Below are positions 22,640-32,802 of a stretch of 64,000 bases of DNA, one piece after another. The notes under the pieces were generated by a model. That model searched no databases, was not told the DNA's origin, and saw nothing but the letters and a program-made list of their open reading frames with translations. The stretch lies in assembly GCA_036346405.1 (NCBI GenBank), contig CM070553.1:69343686-69407685 (forward strand), written 5' to 3'. The first letter of the stretch is position 1; each line of letters starts with the position of its first letter. This DNA is from Phyllostachys edulis (taxonomy: Eukaryota; Streptophyta; Magnoliopsida; Poales; Poaceae). The translations under genes and the position numbers were made by a program.

Positions 22640-23300
22640 ATCATTCGATTAACAGAGAAAATGATGGATCGCCCGCAGCCGCGTCGGTAGTGCCAGCGCC
22701 CCAACCACGCTGGCGCACCGACGCCAGAAGCAGCGCTGGCGCCGGCCAAGACGACGCGCCCTGCAGCCACTGGCTCGCCATCTTGCACTGGGCGGCGGCG
22801 GCTGGCGGCCACGCCAGAGGTCAGACGGAGAGGCAAACGGCCGGGTCGAGCCAGGCGCGGCGGCTCGGAAGGCGGCCACGGCGAAGTCCACCATGGGGCA
22901 CGGTGGCTCGGGATGCGCCACGGCGGGACAAGCGATGCGGCGGCGGCTCGGGGCGGCCACGGCCGGTCGAGCCAGGCGCGCGGCTCGGAGGCGCCACGCG
23001 GGTCGAGCCATGGGCGCGGCGGCGGGAGGCGGCCACGGCCGGTCGAGCAGGGGCGCGGTGGATCCGGGAGGGCCAAGGCGGGACAAGCGGTGGCGCAAGG
23101 CCGGGAGGTGGTGTGGTCTGCGACGCCGGGGCAAAGCGGCGCCGAACAACCGCAGAACCGAGCGAGCAGAGCGTCGCCGGGAGGCAAGCGTCGTCGGACC
23201 GGCCCCAAGAACGCAGCGCTGGAGCCAAGGCCCTCATCGGCCAAAGGAAGAAGGAGGTGAAGGAAAGAAGAACCGAGAGAAATATAAGGAATGAAGAATG
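22640..23300. other. GC-rich segment of D, no recognised gene
   Basis: This stretch is very GC-rich, with repeated GGTCGAGCCAGG/GGCGCGGCGGCTCGG phrases. Overlapping open frames on both strands encode only Arg/Ala/Pro-rich low-complexity sequence. It could be a captured host fragment or drifted repeat. I see nothing decisive. From 23300 to 23690 the composition returns to normal and is unremarkable. Confidence 0.5.
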
Positions 23301-23690
23301 CTTTTGGCTTTTGATGGAAGAAGCCTCTGCCTTATTTCATGAGATGACAGAGCTCTCACATGGAAAAGACAGAACCACATGGAAAAAGCTGAACAGTATA
23401 CGTCAGGGCCTCACAAGGAAAAGAGGTTTATTTGATACAGTATCTCTATGCACATCTGCACCCAAGAAATGATCACATACACAGAGTGTTCCTTTGCGTA
23501 TTGGAGGAGGTCTGTTGCGGTGGTCTGCACACACGTTCTTTCAAACCCAGGACTCCTCTGAAATCTATTGCAGTGGTGTGGTCTGCGCACGAGTTCTGTC
23601 AAACCCACTAGAACTCTTCTGAAATATCAACCTTTGTACAAAAAGCACAATTCAAGACTACCCCTTTCGACGTTTCTCCTAAAACGCCAA

Positions 23691-23706
23691 GGGGCAGGGG
23701 GGCTAG
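23691..23706 (+). other. Polypurine tract of D
   Basis: CCAAGGGGCAGGGGGGCTAG directly precedes the 3' LTR, the normal place for the plus-strand primer. Confidence 0.8.
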
Positions 23707-24137
23707 TGTTGTAAGAATAATTCATCCCTCCTTAATCTGGGGGCCCCCTTTGCTGGAAACATTCGTACAGACCCAAGAAATGTTATTGTACTCATAAAAG
23801 ACTGTAATGCCCCTCGCTTATACTCATAGGCTAGTTACCCTCCAAGGGGTATTCCCATCATTTGTACAGGCTCGGGAGCCTATAAATACCCCGTGTATCC
23901 CTCCTTTCAAGGGGATGGCTCTCTTGAGCAATAAAGAAGTATGTTCAAACTGGTGAGCCCTCGGGGGCTCCCTCTTCGGAGGTAACCCCCCGTTGGCTCA
24001 CCGACAGGAGTAGGGCGGTCCTCTCGGACCCCCGAACCTGTATAAATCCTCATGTTGTTTTTACTCTCGTGGACGATGGCCCGTCAGACGACCGACGTCC
24101 ACCCCCTCACTTGTGTTTGGTTTTTACACCTACAACA
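23707..24137 (+). mobile_element. 3' LTR of D
   Basis: 431 bp, matching the 5' LTR from TGTTGTAAG to CCTACAACA. A TATA box is at 23881-23888. Many of the differences from the 5' copy are single-base changes in the length of G/C runs. Confidence 0.95.
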
Positions 24138-26658
24138 CTCCCGATGTGCTTACGTCATACCAAACCATACACAGTGTATGGTACAACACACACCGTTGGA
24201 TAGGGAAGCGGTGAACCGTCCCGCGATGTGACTACATGGTAGCACACACCTCCACCCTATTCACATAGCCTAACCTACCGCCTGAGCAATCAATGCCAAG
24301 AATTCGTATCTTACTATGCTAGGCCCATCCCATAACAGGCATGTGGTCGTACAGGAGGGCTCAGTTCAATGGTGCACAAAGTTCAGTCCTTAAGTGACCG
24401 AGGCAAGACTTCCATTGTTCTAACTAAGGCACACAGATTAATTTGACACACAGATTAATATTCCCATATCACATAGCCACCATGTCACACAGTTCCTTCC
24501 ACTTGCCTCAGTCTAAACCTTTTTCCCACCCAGTTGATTTAAGTGCAACACATGCCAAAAAGACACATAGTGCACACAGATTATTACAAAATTACATAGT
24601 CACTTAGTCAAGTTAATAATTGCACTTTACATGAATAGGTGATTAAGTGGCATGGCTAAGCAATCTAATCGCACTAACCAACCCACGTTGGTGCTATAAT
24701 ATTTACCAACTAAATATCAACTAGGGTGACAAAGGATCAAGGCATAACAAGTTACACAAGGAAGGCATAACAGATTGGATTTAATAGCTAATCCCAAAAG
24801 CATTTAAATAAGTACTTGAAATAAAATGCAATACTTTGAATTAAAATAACATTTAGAAAACTGGGATTCAATCATGATCAAAGCATGACTTGCCTTGGAA
24901 TAGGTCTAGGAATTGATCTTGGTCTTGATGTGTTCCTTCTTCTTCAAATCTTCCTGAAGCGTCGAAGTCTACTCGCAAACGAAGCAAACAAACAAAAATA
25001 AATAAATAACAGAGGCAAAACAACTCCAAAAAAATAAATAAAAATCTCCATTAAATAGATCTTGAATTTACAGGAATTTAGAAATTTGAATGGACTAATT
25101 TGGAGTTAGGATGCAAAAGTTATGAGGTTTGGAAGTTTGAATCTAAAGAAAAACCCTAGAAATTGAATATACTGAATTTCCGAATTATTCTTTAAAAGAA
25201 AACTAGGATTATTACGTAATGCTGGCATCAGCGAGGGAATTTCCGGAAAAGATAAATAAAAAGAAAATCCTGACGTGTGGGACCCACACGTTAGTGACAC
25301 GGCCCATGGTGGACCAAGTCCACCGAGCTGGTCAGATCTGGTCGGGGCTGGCGTGGTGCACCTGCCCGCGTGGCGCTGACTCAGCGCACACGTGGATGAC
25401 ATGCGGCGGAAAAGGGTGACGTGGCACCGAGGTGGCAGCCGATGTGGACGGCGGCGAGGGCGGCGGCGCACGCGAACCAAGGGTTCCGGCGAACGGCGGC
25501 GAGTTGACGGCGATGGGTGGTACAGGGAGGTAGAGGGTGACGCGGGGATCTCGAGGGTGTGCTCACTGGTGCTCAGGGCGAGCGAGGTGGCGGCGGTGAG
25601 GCTTTGGCGGAGGAGGTGCGGGCTCGGCAATGACGGCGTTAGAGGGCTCTGATTTAAGCGAAGGTGACTCGAGGTTTCTCTCGATCGCGATGTCGGCGGT
25701 GTAGGCGTTGAGGCTTCGGCGACTTGGTCTTGGCGGAATCGCCCGACGGAGTTGCGGCGGCGAGATTAGGTCTTCGAGCTCCTGCGGCGGCTCAAGGGCT
25801 TGGGAGTGGAAATTAGGTGAGGGGTCTTGGAAAGAGAGCTACGGCGATCCTCGGGGACCCATTTATAGGCATAGGGTGGCCTCGAGGTGACGTGCCGGCG
25901 ACGGAGATTAAAACTGCCCGAGAAGTGCTCGCGGAGGAGACAGGATAGGGACGGTTGTATTCAAAATCGTTTGAGCGAGTCCGGAAGATAGGGCTTCTAG
26001 AAGGGCTCATCCGCCAAGAATCGGGTCGTTTATGTGTTTAGCGAAGCTTGAAGGCGGCAATGGCGACGCTGGCGCTCATGCGAGAAGAGGCCGAGTCGGA
26101 GGCAGCGACACCATGTGATCCACCAGTCGGTGGCGTGAAAACGGGCCCACCTGTGAGCGCGTGAGGCGGCGGCGAATCTAGGCGTCCACCAGATCGGACG
26201 AGTGCGAAGAAGTGGGCGAGATTGAGCAGAAATGGGCTGAGTAGATTCGGCCCAAACACTATTTGGAGATTTTAAATAGCTTTTCCATTTTAGAAAATAC
26301 TGAGAATTCCAATAAGCAATAGAAATTAGCAAATGAACTTGAAAAAATTCTAGAAAATATATCCAAGCACATAGAATCCAAATAAATTAGTTTTGACTAT
26401 TGTTCATATTGACTTTAGTCATATTAAATGGTTTTGTTACTCAAAGTCCAATATTAAGCTTTTAAATTAAATTCAAATAAATCCAAATGGTGAATTTTCT
26501 CTCTACCAACTATTCAAAGGATTTTTAAAGCTCAGGAAAATTGGGATGTTACAATGACCTGTTCACCAAACAAACATTATATTCATCAAGTGAACTTCCC
26601 ATCCACACTCCGACTCATTTTAAAGAAACTCTATCTCCCGTGTGAAATCCCCGAGCAC

Positions 26659-26727
26659 GTCCATAACCGCGGACACGGTTATTCGAATAGTTTTACACTC
26701 TGCAGAGGTTGTACAGCTTTCCCCACA
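26659..26727 (-). other. Conserved palindromic LTR module (LTR B)
   Basis: GTCCATAACCGCGGAC, TTATTCGAATAG (26679-26690, one change), CTGCAGAGG and a TTTCCCCACA variant. LTR C is inserted 100 bases before it. Confidence 0.8.
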
Positions 26728-27516
26728 TGACACGACTTCTCTAGTTTGTTTGGCATCCGTCGATACCACTGCTCACTACCTTAGGTAAGCAGTCTAGAGC
26801 ATGTGACAAGGCCTTTACAAAGCTCCTTCTTAACCCAGTTCTGCTCGCTAAGGTTTCAACACTGAATGTCTTTATCCGACCAAACAGGGCCCCCCTCTTG
26901 CGCCTCCGTGAGAATATGCCTTTCCCATAACTCACACTATCCACAATAGAACCGAAATTAAGACATTGCTAATTAGTTAGCTAGGTCCGTCCCATACCAG
27001 ACATGTGGTTGTACGGTTAAGGCCCAGTTCAATGGCGCACAAGATTAAGTCCTTGACAAATTACTCAGGCGAGACTACCACAAACCCAATCCGTGCTAAA
27101 CCCGCACCCCCACTATCCACCAACCACTCGCCCAAGTGAAAACCATTTTGTTTAACCAAGACCCATGACTCACCCGTCATGGTACCCTAAATTTTAACAA
27201 GAGTGGCTCACCACCATTATTCCATATATCATTAAGTCAAAATTAATCATTATGACACATGTGATGATAAACCCATCGTATCTAAGTTTGAACTAAGCAT
27301 TAATACACTACCCATGTTGGCAATATGAATATGTCCAACTAAAATTATCACGCTAGGGTGACAAAGGATTCATGGTGTTCAAATAATCAAAGAAGGCATA
27401 ATGATAATAGGTAATAACTAAACCCAAAATAATTTATATAAAAATAGCATGCAATTGTATAAAACAATATACTCTTGAAATCATAGGTTCAATATGATCA
27501 AAGGACTACGGCTTGC

Positions 27517-27591
27517 CTTGGAATAAATCTTGAGATTGGTCTTGATCTTGGTATGCTCCTCCTTGTGCAAAGCTTCCCGGAGTATCAACGT
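27517..27591 (-). other. Middle-exon-like segment of LTR B
   Basis: 75 nt on the minus strand, after GCGATTAG, ending G|GCAAGC. Its product begins DVDTPGSFAQGG and ends DQSQDLFQ, matching the LTR C version (both end DLFQ). Open and in phase with the segment at 16320. Confidence 0.4.
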
Positions 27592-30166
27592 CTAATCGCA
27601 AACAAGCAAATAAACCAAATAAATAAATAACAGAGAGCAAATAAACTCCAAAAATTAAATAAAAATCTCAGATAGCTAGATCTTGAATTTAGATGAATTT
27701 ATGAATTTTAATGGACTCAATCGGAGTTCGGATGCAAAAGATATGGGCTTTGAAATATTCACATGAAATGATGAAATTGAGAGAGAAAAGAATATTCAGA
27801 GAATATTCCTTCGGTTTAAATAAAATGAAAGGAATAGGTGACTTACAAGTGGGGTCCACTGGTAAGTGAGAGAGAGGAAGGGAGATGATGATAAGGGGTC
27901 CCACATGGCATAGAGAAAAGGTCCACGGTGGAACTAGTTCATGGACTTCGGCTTATGGATTTGACACATACACTAACACATGGCAAAAGAGGATGAGGTG
28001 ACCTGCCACAAGGATGACACACAAGCCGACTTGATGACGTGGCCGAGGAGGTGGCATTGAGATGGAGATGAAGTGGAGGCCATATCAGCGGAGAGACAAA
28101 CCGAAGGGGAGGGCCGAGAGACATAGAGGCCATGGCCGGCAGCAATGCCCACGGCGGCGAAGATGAACGGAGATGATGGAGGATCGGTGAATTACCAAAA
28201 CGGAACCCTGGGGACACGGCGAAGCTCCAGGCGGTAGTGACTCGATGGCAGCGGCGATGGTGTGTCGGCAGCAGCGACCTTGGCGGTGAGGCGCTCCACG
28301 GTGACGTAGATCGAACACGGTGACGACGACTTGGTGCCCCTTCGGAGGAGAGAAGGAGAGCACGGTGAAGCTTACGAGCACGCGATCTCAACGCCGGTGG
28401 TGGCTTGGGCTGCGACGCTCGGATGGCGAAGAACTCCGGCGAGAAAGTCTTCGGCGGTCGACTCGGACCTTTGGCGATTGCGGCGCAACCAAGACGAAAT
28501 AAGGGAGGGGACTTTAGGGTTTTGGTGGAGATGGATGATGCGCACGAATTGATGCGGTTGGTTCGGTTTATAAAGCACCGGATGGGAGAATTAGAATTGG
28601 GGCGGCGCGCTCATGGTGTCTTGCACACGGACTCGAGTCTGCTCGGAACGCTTGAAGCGAAGACCACGTCGTTGCTTGGTGCCAAGAACCGCCACACGAT
28701 GAGATGGCGAAAAAAGGAAAGCCTGGCGCTTAGGTTGGTGAGATCTGGTGGATTGACTTGCTCCAGCGTGGTGAGGAAAAAGGATGGCGGGCCCGACACG
28801 AATGGCTCGTGCATGTCGAAGGAAAAAAAAAAAAAGCGAACGGGTCAAGGTTATCTCCACTGGGCCTGGCAGCGCGATGGAAAAAAAGAAGAAGCGGCCT
28901 AGCTTCACGCGGGAAAGGAATGTGGCGCTGGTTCGGGTGGCCTCGCGCGCAGACGCATAGAAATGGGAGTGGCGCTGGCTCGGTTGGCTTTTGTGCCCGA
29001 AGCAAGGAGGGTCAAGGCTGGAGAAAAGAGGCCGGAAAAAGAAATGGCGGCCCAGCCAAGAAAAGGAGAAAAGAAATTAGGAAGGAAAAGAAAAGTTGAC
29101 CAGCTGGGCTTGGGAATTAGAAACGGGCCAGAGGAAGGAGATAGATGTGGGCCAAAAGAATGGATTTCAACCCAAGGGATAATCTGAGATTTATAATTAG
29201 TTTTTCTTTTTACAAAATAGCAGAAAATCCAAATAGCAAAATAGAAAGTAGCAAATGCACTTGGAAAAATTCTAGATAAATCTAGAAAATATATCCAACA
29301 CATAAAATCCAAATAAAATAATTTTGATAATAGTTGATGTTGACATTAATCATGTTTAATTGTTTTTGAATTCTGAAAATTCCAATTAAGCTTAAACTTT
29401 ACCAGGAAAATTCAAATGGTTATTTTTCTTTTAAAACTTTAAAACAGACCAAATTTTTGGGATGTTACACACACCGTTGTACAGGGACACGGCGAACCGC
29501 CCCGTGATGTGACTACTTGGTAGCACACCTCCACCCAAGCCCACAGCCTAACCTACAACCTGAGTGATCAATGTCAAGACTCCATAACTTACTAAGTTAG
29601 GCCCGTCCCATACCAGGCATGTGGTTGTACGAGAGGCTCAGTTCAATGGCGCACAAAGTTAAGTCCTTAATTGACCAAGGCAAGACTTCCAATTAAACTA
29701 CAAATCCCTATGCACACAGGTTATTAAGCCCACACACATAGCTCCACCAAAATATCACACAGTATCCACCACTTGCCCCAGTCTAAATCCTTTCCCACCC
29801 TGTTGGTTAAGTGCAACATATGCCATCAACGAGTAATAGCACACAGTGCACACAGTTTTTATCACATAGTTCCATAGTCACTTAGTCAAGTTTATATTTG
29901 CAACTTACATGAGATGATGACTTGTAGCATGGCTAAGCAATCTAATCGCATCTAACCAACCCACGTTGGTAATACAATAGCACCAACTAAGTAAACTAAA
30001 CTAGGGTGACAAAAGATTATGGCATACAATTAGACAAGGAGGTTATAACAAATTGGATATTAACTAATCCCAAAAGCATTGAAATAAATAATTGAAGTAA
30101 ATGCAATACTTTGAATCAATATAACTTTGGAAAACTGGGTTCAATATGATCAAAGGTATAACTTGC

Positions 30167-30264
30167 CTCACTATAGCAATGATGATCTTATTTAGACTTT
30201 AATCTTCTACTGTCTTGGTCTTCAGCTCCTTCTTGATCAGCACTTCTCGTAGTATCCACATCTA
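30167..30264 (-). other. Decayed middle-exon-like segment of LTR A
   Basis: It begins after the acceptor ACGAG with VDVDTTRSADQEG, related to the B and C versions, then meets TAA. It ends at a GCAAGT donor, but the length is 98 nt, so the frame is lost. Confidence 0.35.
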
Positions 30265-32373
30265 CTCGTAAATAAGCAAATAAACCAAAACAAATAAATA
30301 ACAGAAAGCAAACAAACTCCAAAAATTAAATAATAATCTCAGATAAATAGATATTGAATTGAGATGAATTTAGGAATTTGAATGGACTCGATCGGAGTTT
30401 GGATACAGAAGATATGACCCTCGAAAGAATCACATGAAATGATGATATCGAGAGAGAAAAGAATATCCAGAGAATATTCCTTCAGATTAAATAAAATGAA
30501 TTGGAGACTTACAAGTGGGGTCCACTGGTAAGTGAGAGAGAACAAAGGTAGTGAATGACATGTGGGACCAAGTGGATAATTGAATTTCAGAAATTAAATG
30601 AATTTCTGAAAATATGATTAGGGGTTGACACGTGGGCCACTGGTTTATGGACCAGGTCCATAGAGATATGCTAGTCCAAGGTGGACCAAGCTCATGGCTA
30701 GGGTTTGACCAAGGTTGACTGACATGCGGGACCCGCATGTACGAGAGAGAAATAATTAGGGTTTCTAATTGAGTGGATGGCATGTGGGGTCAACATGTAA
30801 GAGAGGATTAGATATATAGTAGATGAGTTGAATGACATATGGAGACTATTCCTCAATAGAGAGAGGAAACAAACTAAACAGAATTTCGAGAACAACCGAG
30901 CGGACACAAAGAACAGTCTTGGCTGTCCCTTGCGCATGGTGGCCTTGATAGTTGGCATGGAGATGGGAATTAGCAAAGGTAAATCAACAGAACTAAACAA
31001 CGAGCTCATGCCGATTTTGGGTGCATGGCAAGGAAACCAATAGAGAAGGAATTAAGGGAAGGCTCCACACGTGAGATGCATGCACTAGAATTATTGGCTT
31101 GATTAGATGACAAAGGAACCACACAATGAGAGAAGAAGCTGAATGAGCGAAGCAACAGAGAGCAGGATCTGCTACCTTTAGGCATGCATGGTAGCGGTGA
31201 TGGTAACTCTGTGCATGAGATGGCAATTGATAGAAAGAATTAACAGAGAAGACAATGCACGAAATAACGAGAGAAGGTTAGAGGAGAAAGCGAAATAATA
31301 GAAGATCGTCTTTGGAGTTCATGTGGCTGTCTTCTGTCGTATGGAGGCGACTAACATGGCAAAGCAAAGAGAAAGGATTAGCCATGAGCATTAACAGAGA
31401 ACAAAGAGAACAATCGTGAGATGAAAGCATAGCGGATGAAACGCCGCGCCTTTATGCGCGCGAATGAACGATTGCATGGCTAATTCATGCGCCGCGATGG
31501 CGGCGGATGAAAGCGATCGTGATGGCGAAGGGGCAAAAGCGGAAAGAAGCGATGAGCGGACGCAATGGCACGATCGGATTTTGGAAAAACTCACCGAGGA
31601 AGCGAGCAGCGTGGCGAGCGTGGTTGACTTCTGACTTGACATGGCTCCGTGACCTTCCGGTGGAGTGGATGGTACCATGGCGTAGAGGGCGGCGGCGAAG
31701 CCAACACCGTAGATGGTTCGGCCGGCGGACGTCGGATGAAGGCGCAACTCGCCGGAGAAGACCTTTTGGGTGGAGCTCGGTATCCTACAGATTGCGATGA
31801 AAATAGATTGGTTTGGAGGAAACCAATTCAGTGGATTGGAAGAGGAGATCAATACGGACACGTGAGCGCAAACGGCTCGCTTTTATATGCACCGTGGAGA
31901 AAGATATGGAATTTAGAAGTTTGAGTTTGATACGTGAACGGAAACGACTCTCGACTGGAAACGAGTTCGGTTGGAGATACGAGTGTGAACAGTAATCCAC
32001 GATTTACTGTACCACACGGCTCGGTTGGGATTCGGATAAATAGTTCCTGATGGTTACTGTAGCAGTGTGGCTGGAGAGAGAAAAGAGGATTTTCGGAATT
32101 AAAGAAAATCCCAAAAACCAAGGAGATCCAAATAAATAGCAAACAAATCCGGAAAAATCTCAGAAAATACCAGAAAATTCCTTGGAACACAAGGAAGCCA
32201 AATAACACAGGTTTTTATTTAATTGATATTTAGATTAGTCAAATTAAATATTTTTAATTTAGGAAATTCCCAATTAAGCTTTATTAATTCCAATAAAATT
32301 GGTGAAATTTTCCAGGGACCTAAACTACTTAAAAGTTTTTTTGAAAAGCCAAATTTTGGGACGTTACAACCGC

Positions 32374-32802
32374 CATCCACTGGGCAGCCCAAATCTGGTG
32401 GGAATCGGCCACCCACTGTCAGCAATATCAGGCTTGGTGTGATCTGTTTCCATTGTGGACGTCTTGGACATTTCGCAAACCAGTGTTATGCTAAGGCACG
32501 TGGGTTGCCACCTGTTCAACCTTCCCCAGCTGCCATGCGTCTAGCACCATCTCTGAAGCCCTCTATCAAGCTTGATCCAGTTCCGGCCCGAGGTCGTGTG
32601 AACCAGATCACTACTGAAGAGGCGGCTGATGCACCTGATGTTGTTCTCGGTATGCTCCTAGTTAATTCCTATCTAGCTACTGTTTTATTTGATTCTAGAG
32701 CATCCCATTCTTTTGTTAGTAGGCATTTTGTTGTACAACATCATTTGGGCATGCATCAACTTCACCTACCGCATGTTATTAAGCTCACAGGTCGGGTTTG
32801 AA
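32374..32802 (+). pseudogene. gag-pol: gag C-terminus (zinc knuckle) and start of protease
   Basis: gag resumes directly after the ACCGC duplication in the same frame. The CX2CX4HX4C knuckle CFHCGRLGHFANQC (32445-32486) would bind the element RNA. After a basic/proline-rich linker comes the aspartic protease with LFDSRASHSF at 32691-32699: the usual D-S/T-G triad is D-S-R here (GGA to AGA would explain it), so the active site is damaged. The frame stops at about 32801 and pol continues in another frame. Confidence 0.9.

Larger units (their letters stand above)
17426..24137 (+). mobile_element. Non-autonomous LTR element D (LARD-like), structurally complete
   Basis: Two LTRs (17426-17845 and 23707-24137), a primer-site-like sequence, a polypurine tract and a perfect target duplication CTCCC (17421-17425, 24138-24142) define a whole 6.7 kb element. 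The interior (17846-23706) has no gag or pol motif. Instead it is GC-rich and dominated by tandem repeats. Such large elements without genes depend on proteins of autonomous relatives (established for LARD-type elements; applied here by inference). It is the innermost, so relatively the youngest, member of the gag nest. Confidence 0.93.
16911..24971 (-). other. Candidate split small frame in LTR C (exons 2 and 3)
   Basis: The middle exon, 24971-24894 (78 nt), follows an AG acceptor at 24972-24973 and ends G|GCAAGT. Its product begins VDFDASGRFEEE and ends DQFLDLFQ. The last exon, 16960-16911 (50 nt), follows CGTAAG, begins EEESSPAFEEE and ends FIEGA with TGA. Both use the same phase-1 junctions as the other families. 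It is strongly acidic and Gln-rich. Element D now lies in the intron between them, so it would have to splice across 6.7 kb of foreign sequence. Confidence 0.4.
16627..26553 (-). mobile_element. Solo LTR C, nested in B and split by D
   Basis: It runs from TGTCGGGACCC (16627) to GGGATGTTACA (26553), flanked by ATGAC at 16622-16626 and 26554-26558. Its own sequence is 16627-17425 plus 24143-26553, about 3.2 kb, without an internal domain. It is GC-rich at 25300-26250 (5' part in sense). The module at 17285-17352 is partly decayed. It has an intact pair of exon-like segments at 24971-24894 and 16960-16911. Confidence 0.93.
15978..29469 (-). mobile_element. Solo LTR B, nested in A and split by C
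   Basis: It runs from TGTCGGGACCC (15978) to GGGATGTTACA (29469), flanked by CACAC at 15973-15977 and 29470-29474. Its own sequence is 15978-16626 plus 26559-29469, about 3.6 kb. There is no internal domain, hence a solo LTR. LTR A's sequence reads on smoothly across it (CACAC then CGTTGTACAGG, as in the related stretch CACACCGTTGGATAGG of LTR C near 24195). A GC-rich portion lies at 28000-29150. The module is at 26659-26727 and exon-like segments at 27591-27517 and 16320-16154. Confidence 0.93.
15143..32368 (-). mobile_element. Solo LTR A, split by nested insertions
   Basis: The left end is TGTTGGGACCC (15143) and the right end GGGACGTTACA (32368), with perfect target duplication ACCGC on both sides (15138-15142, 32369-32373). 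Its own sequence is 15143-15977 plus 29475-32368, about 3.7 kb, with no primer site, polypurine tract or pol. It is therefore a solo LTR left by LTR-LTR recombination. In sense (minus) it starts TGTAACGTCCC. It holds a module (15782-15853) and exon-like segments at 30264-30167 and 15483-15380. It is GC-rich around 31440-32100, the 5' part in sense orientation. Confidence 0.92.

Noticed and set aside
22627..23472. Long overlapping open frames on both strands (205 and 260 codons)
   Set aside because: They encode only Arg/Ala/Pro/Gly-rich low-complexity sequence in a very GC-rich stretch, on both strands at once. No domain and no gene structure.
25106..25630. Minus-strand frame of 174 codons
   Set aside because: It lies in the GC-rich 5' part of LTR C. 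Possibly overlaps a first exon, but no junction in the shared phase was convincing, so I did not call it.
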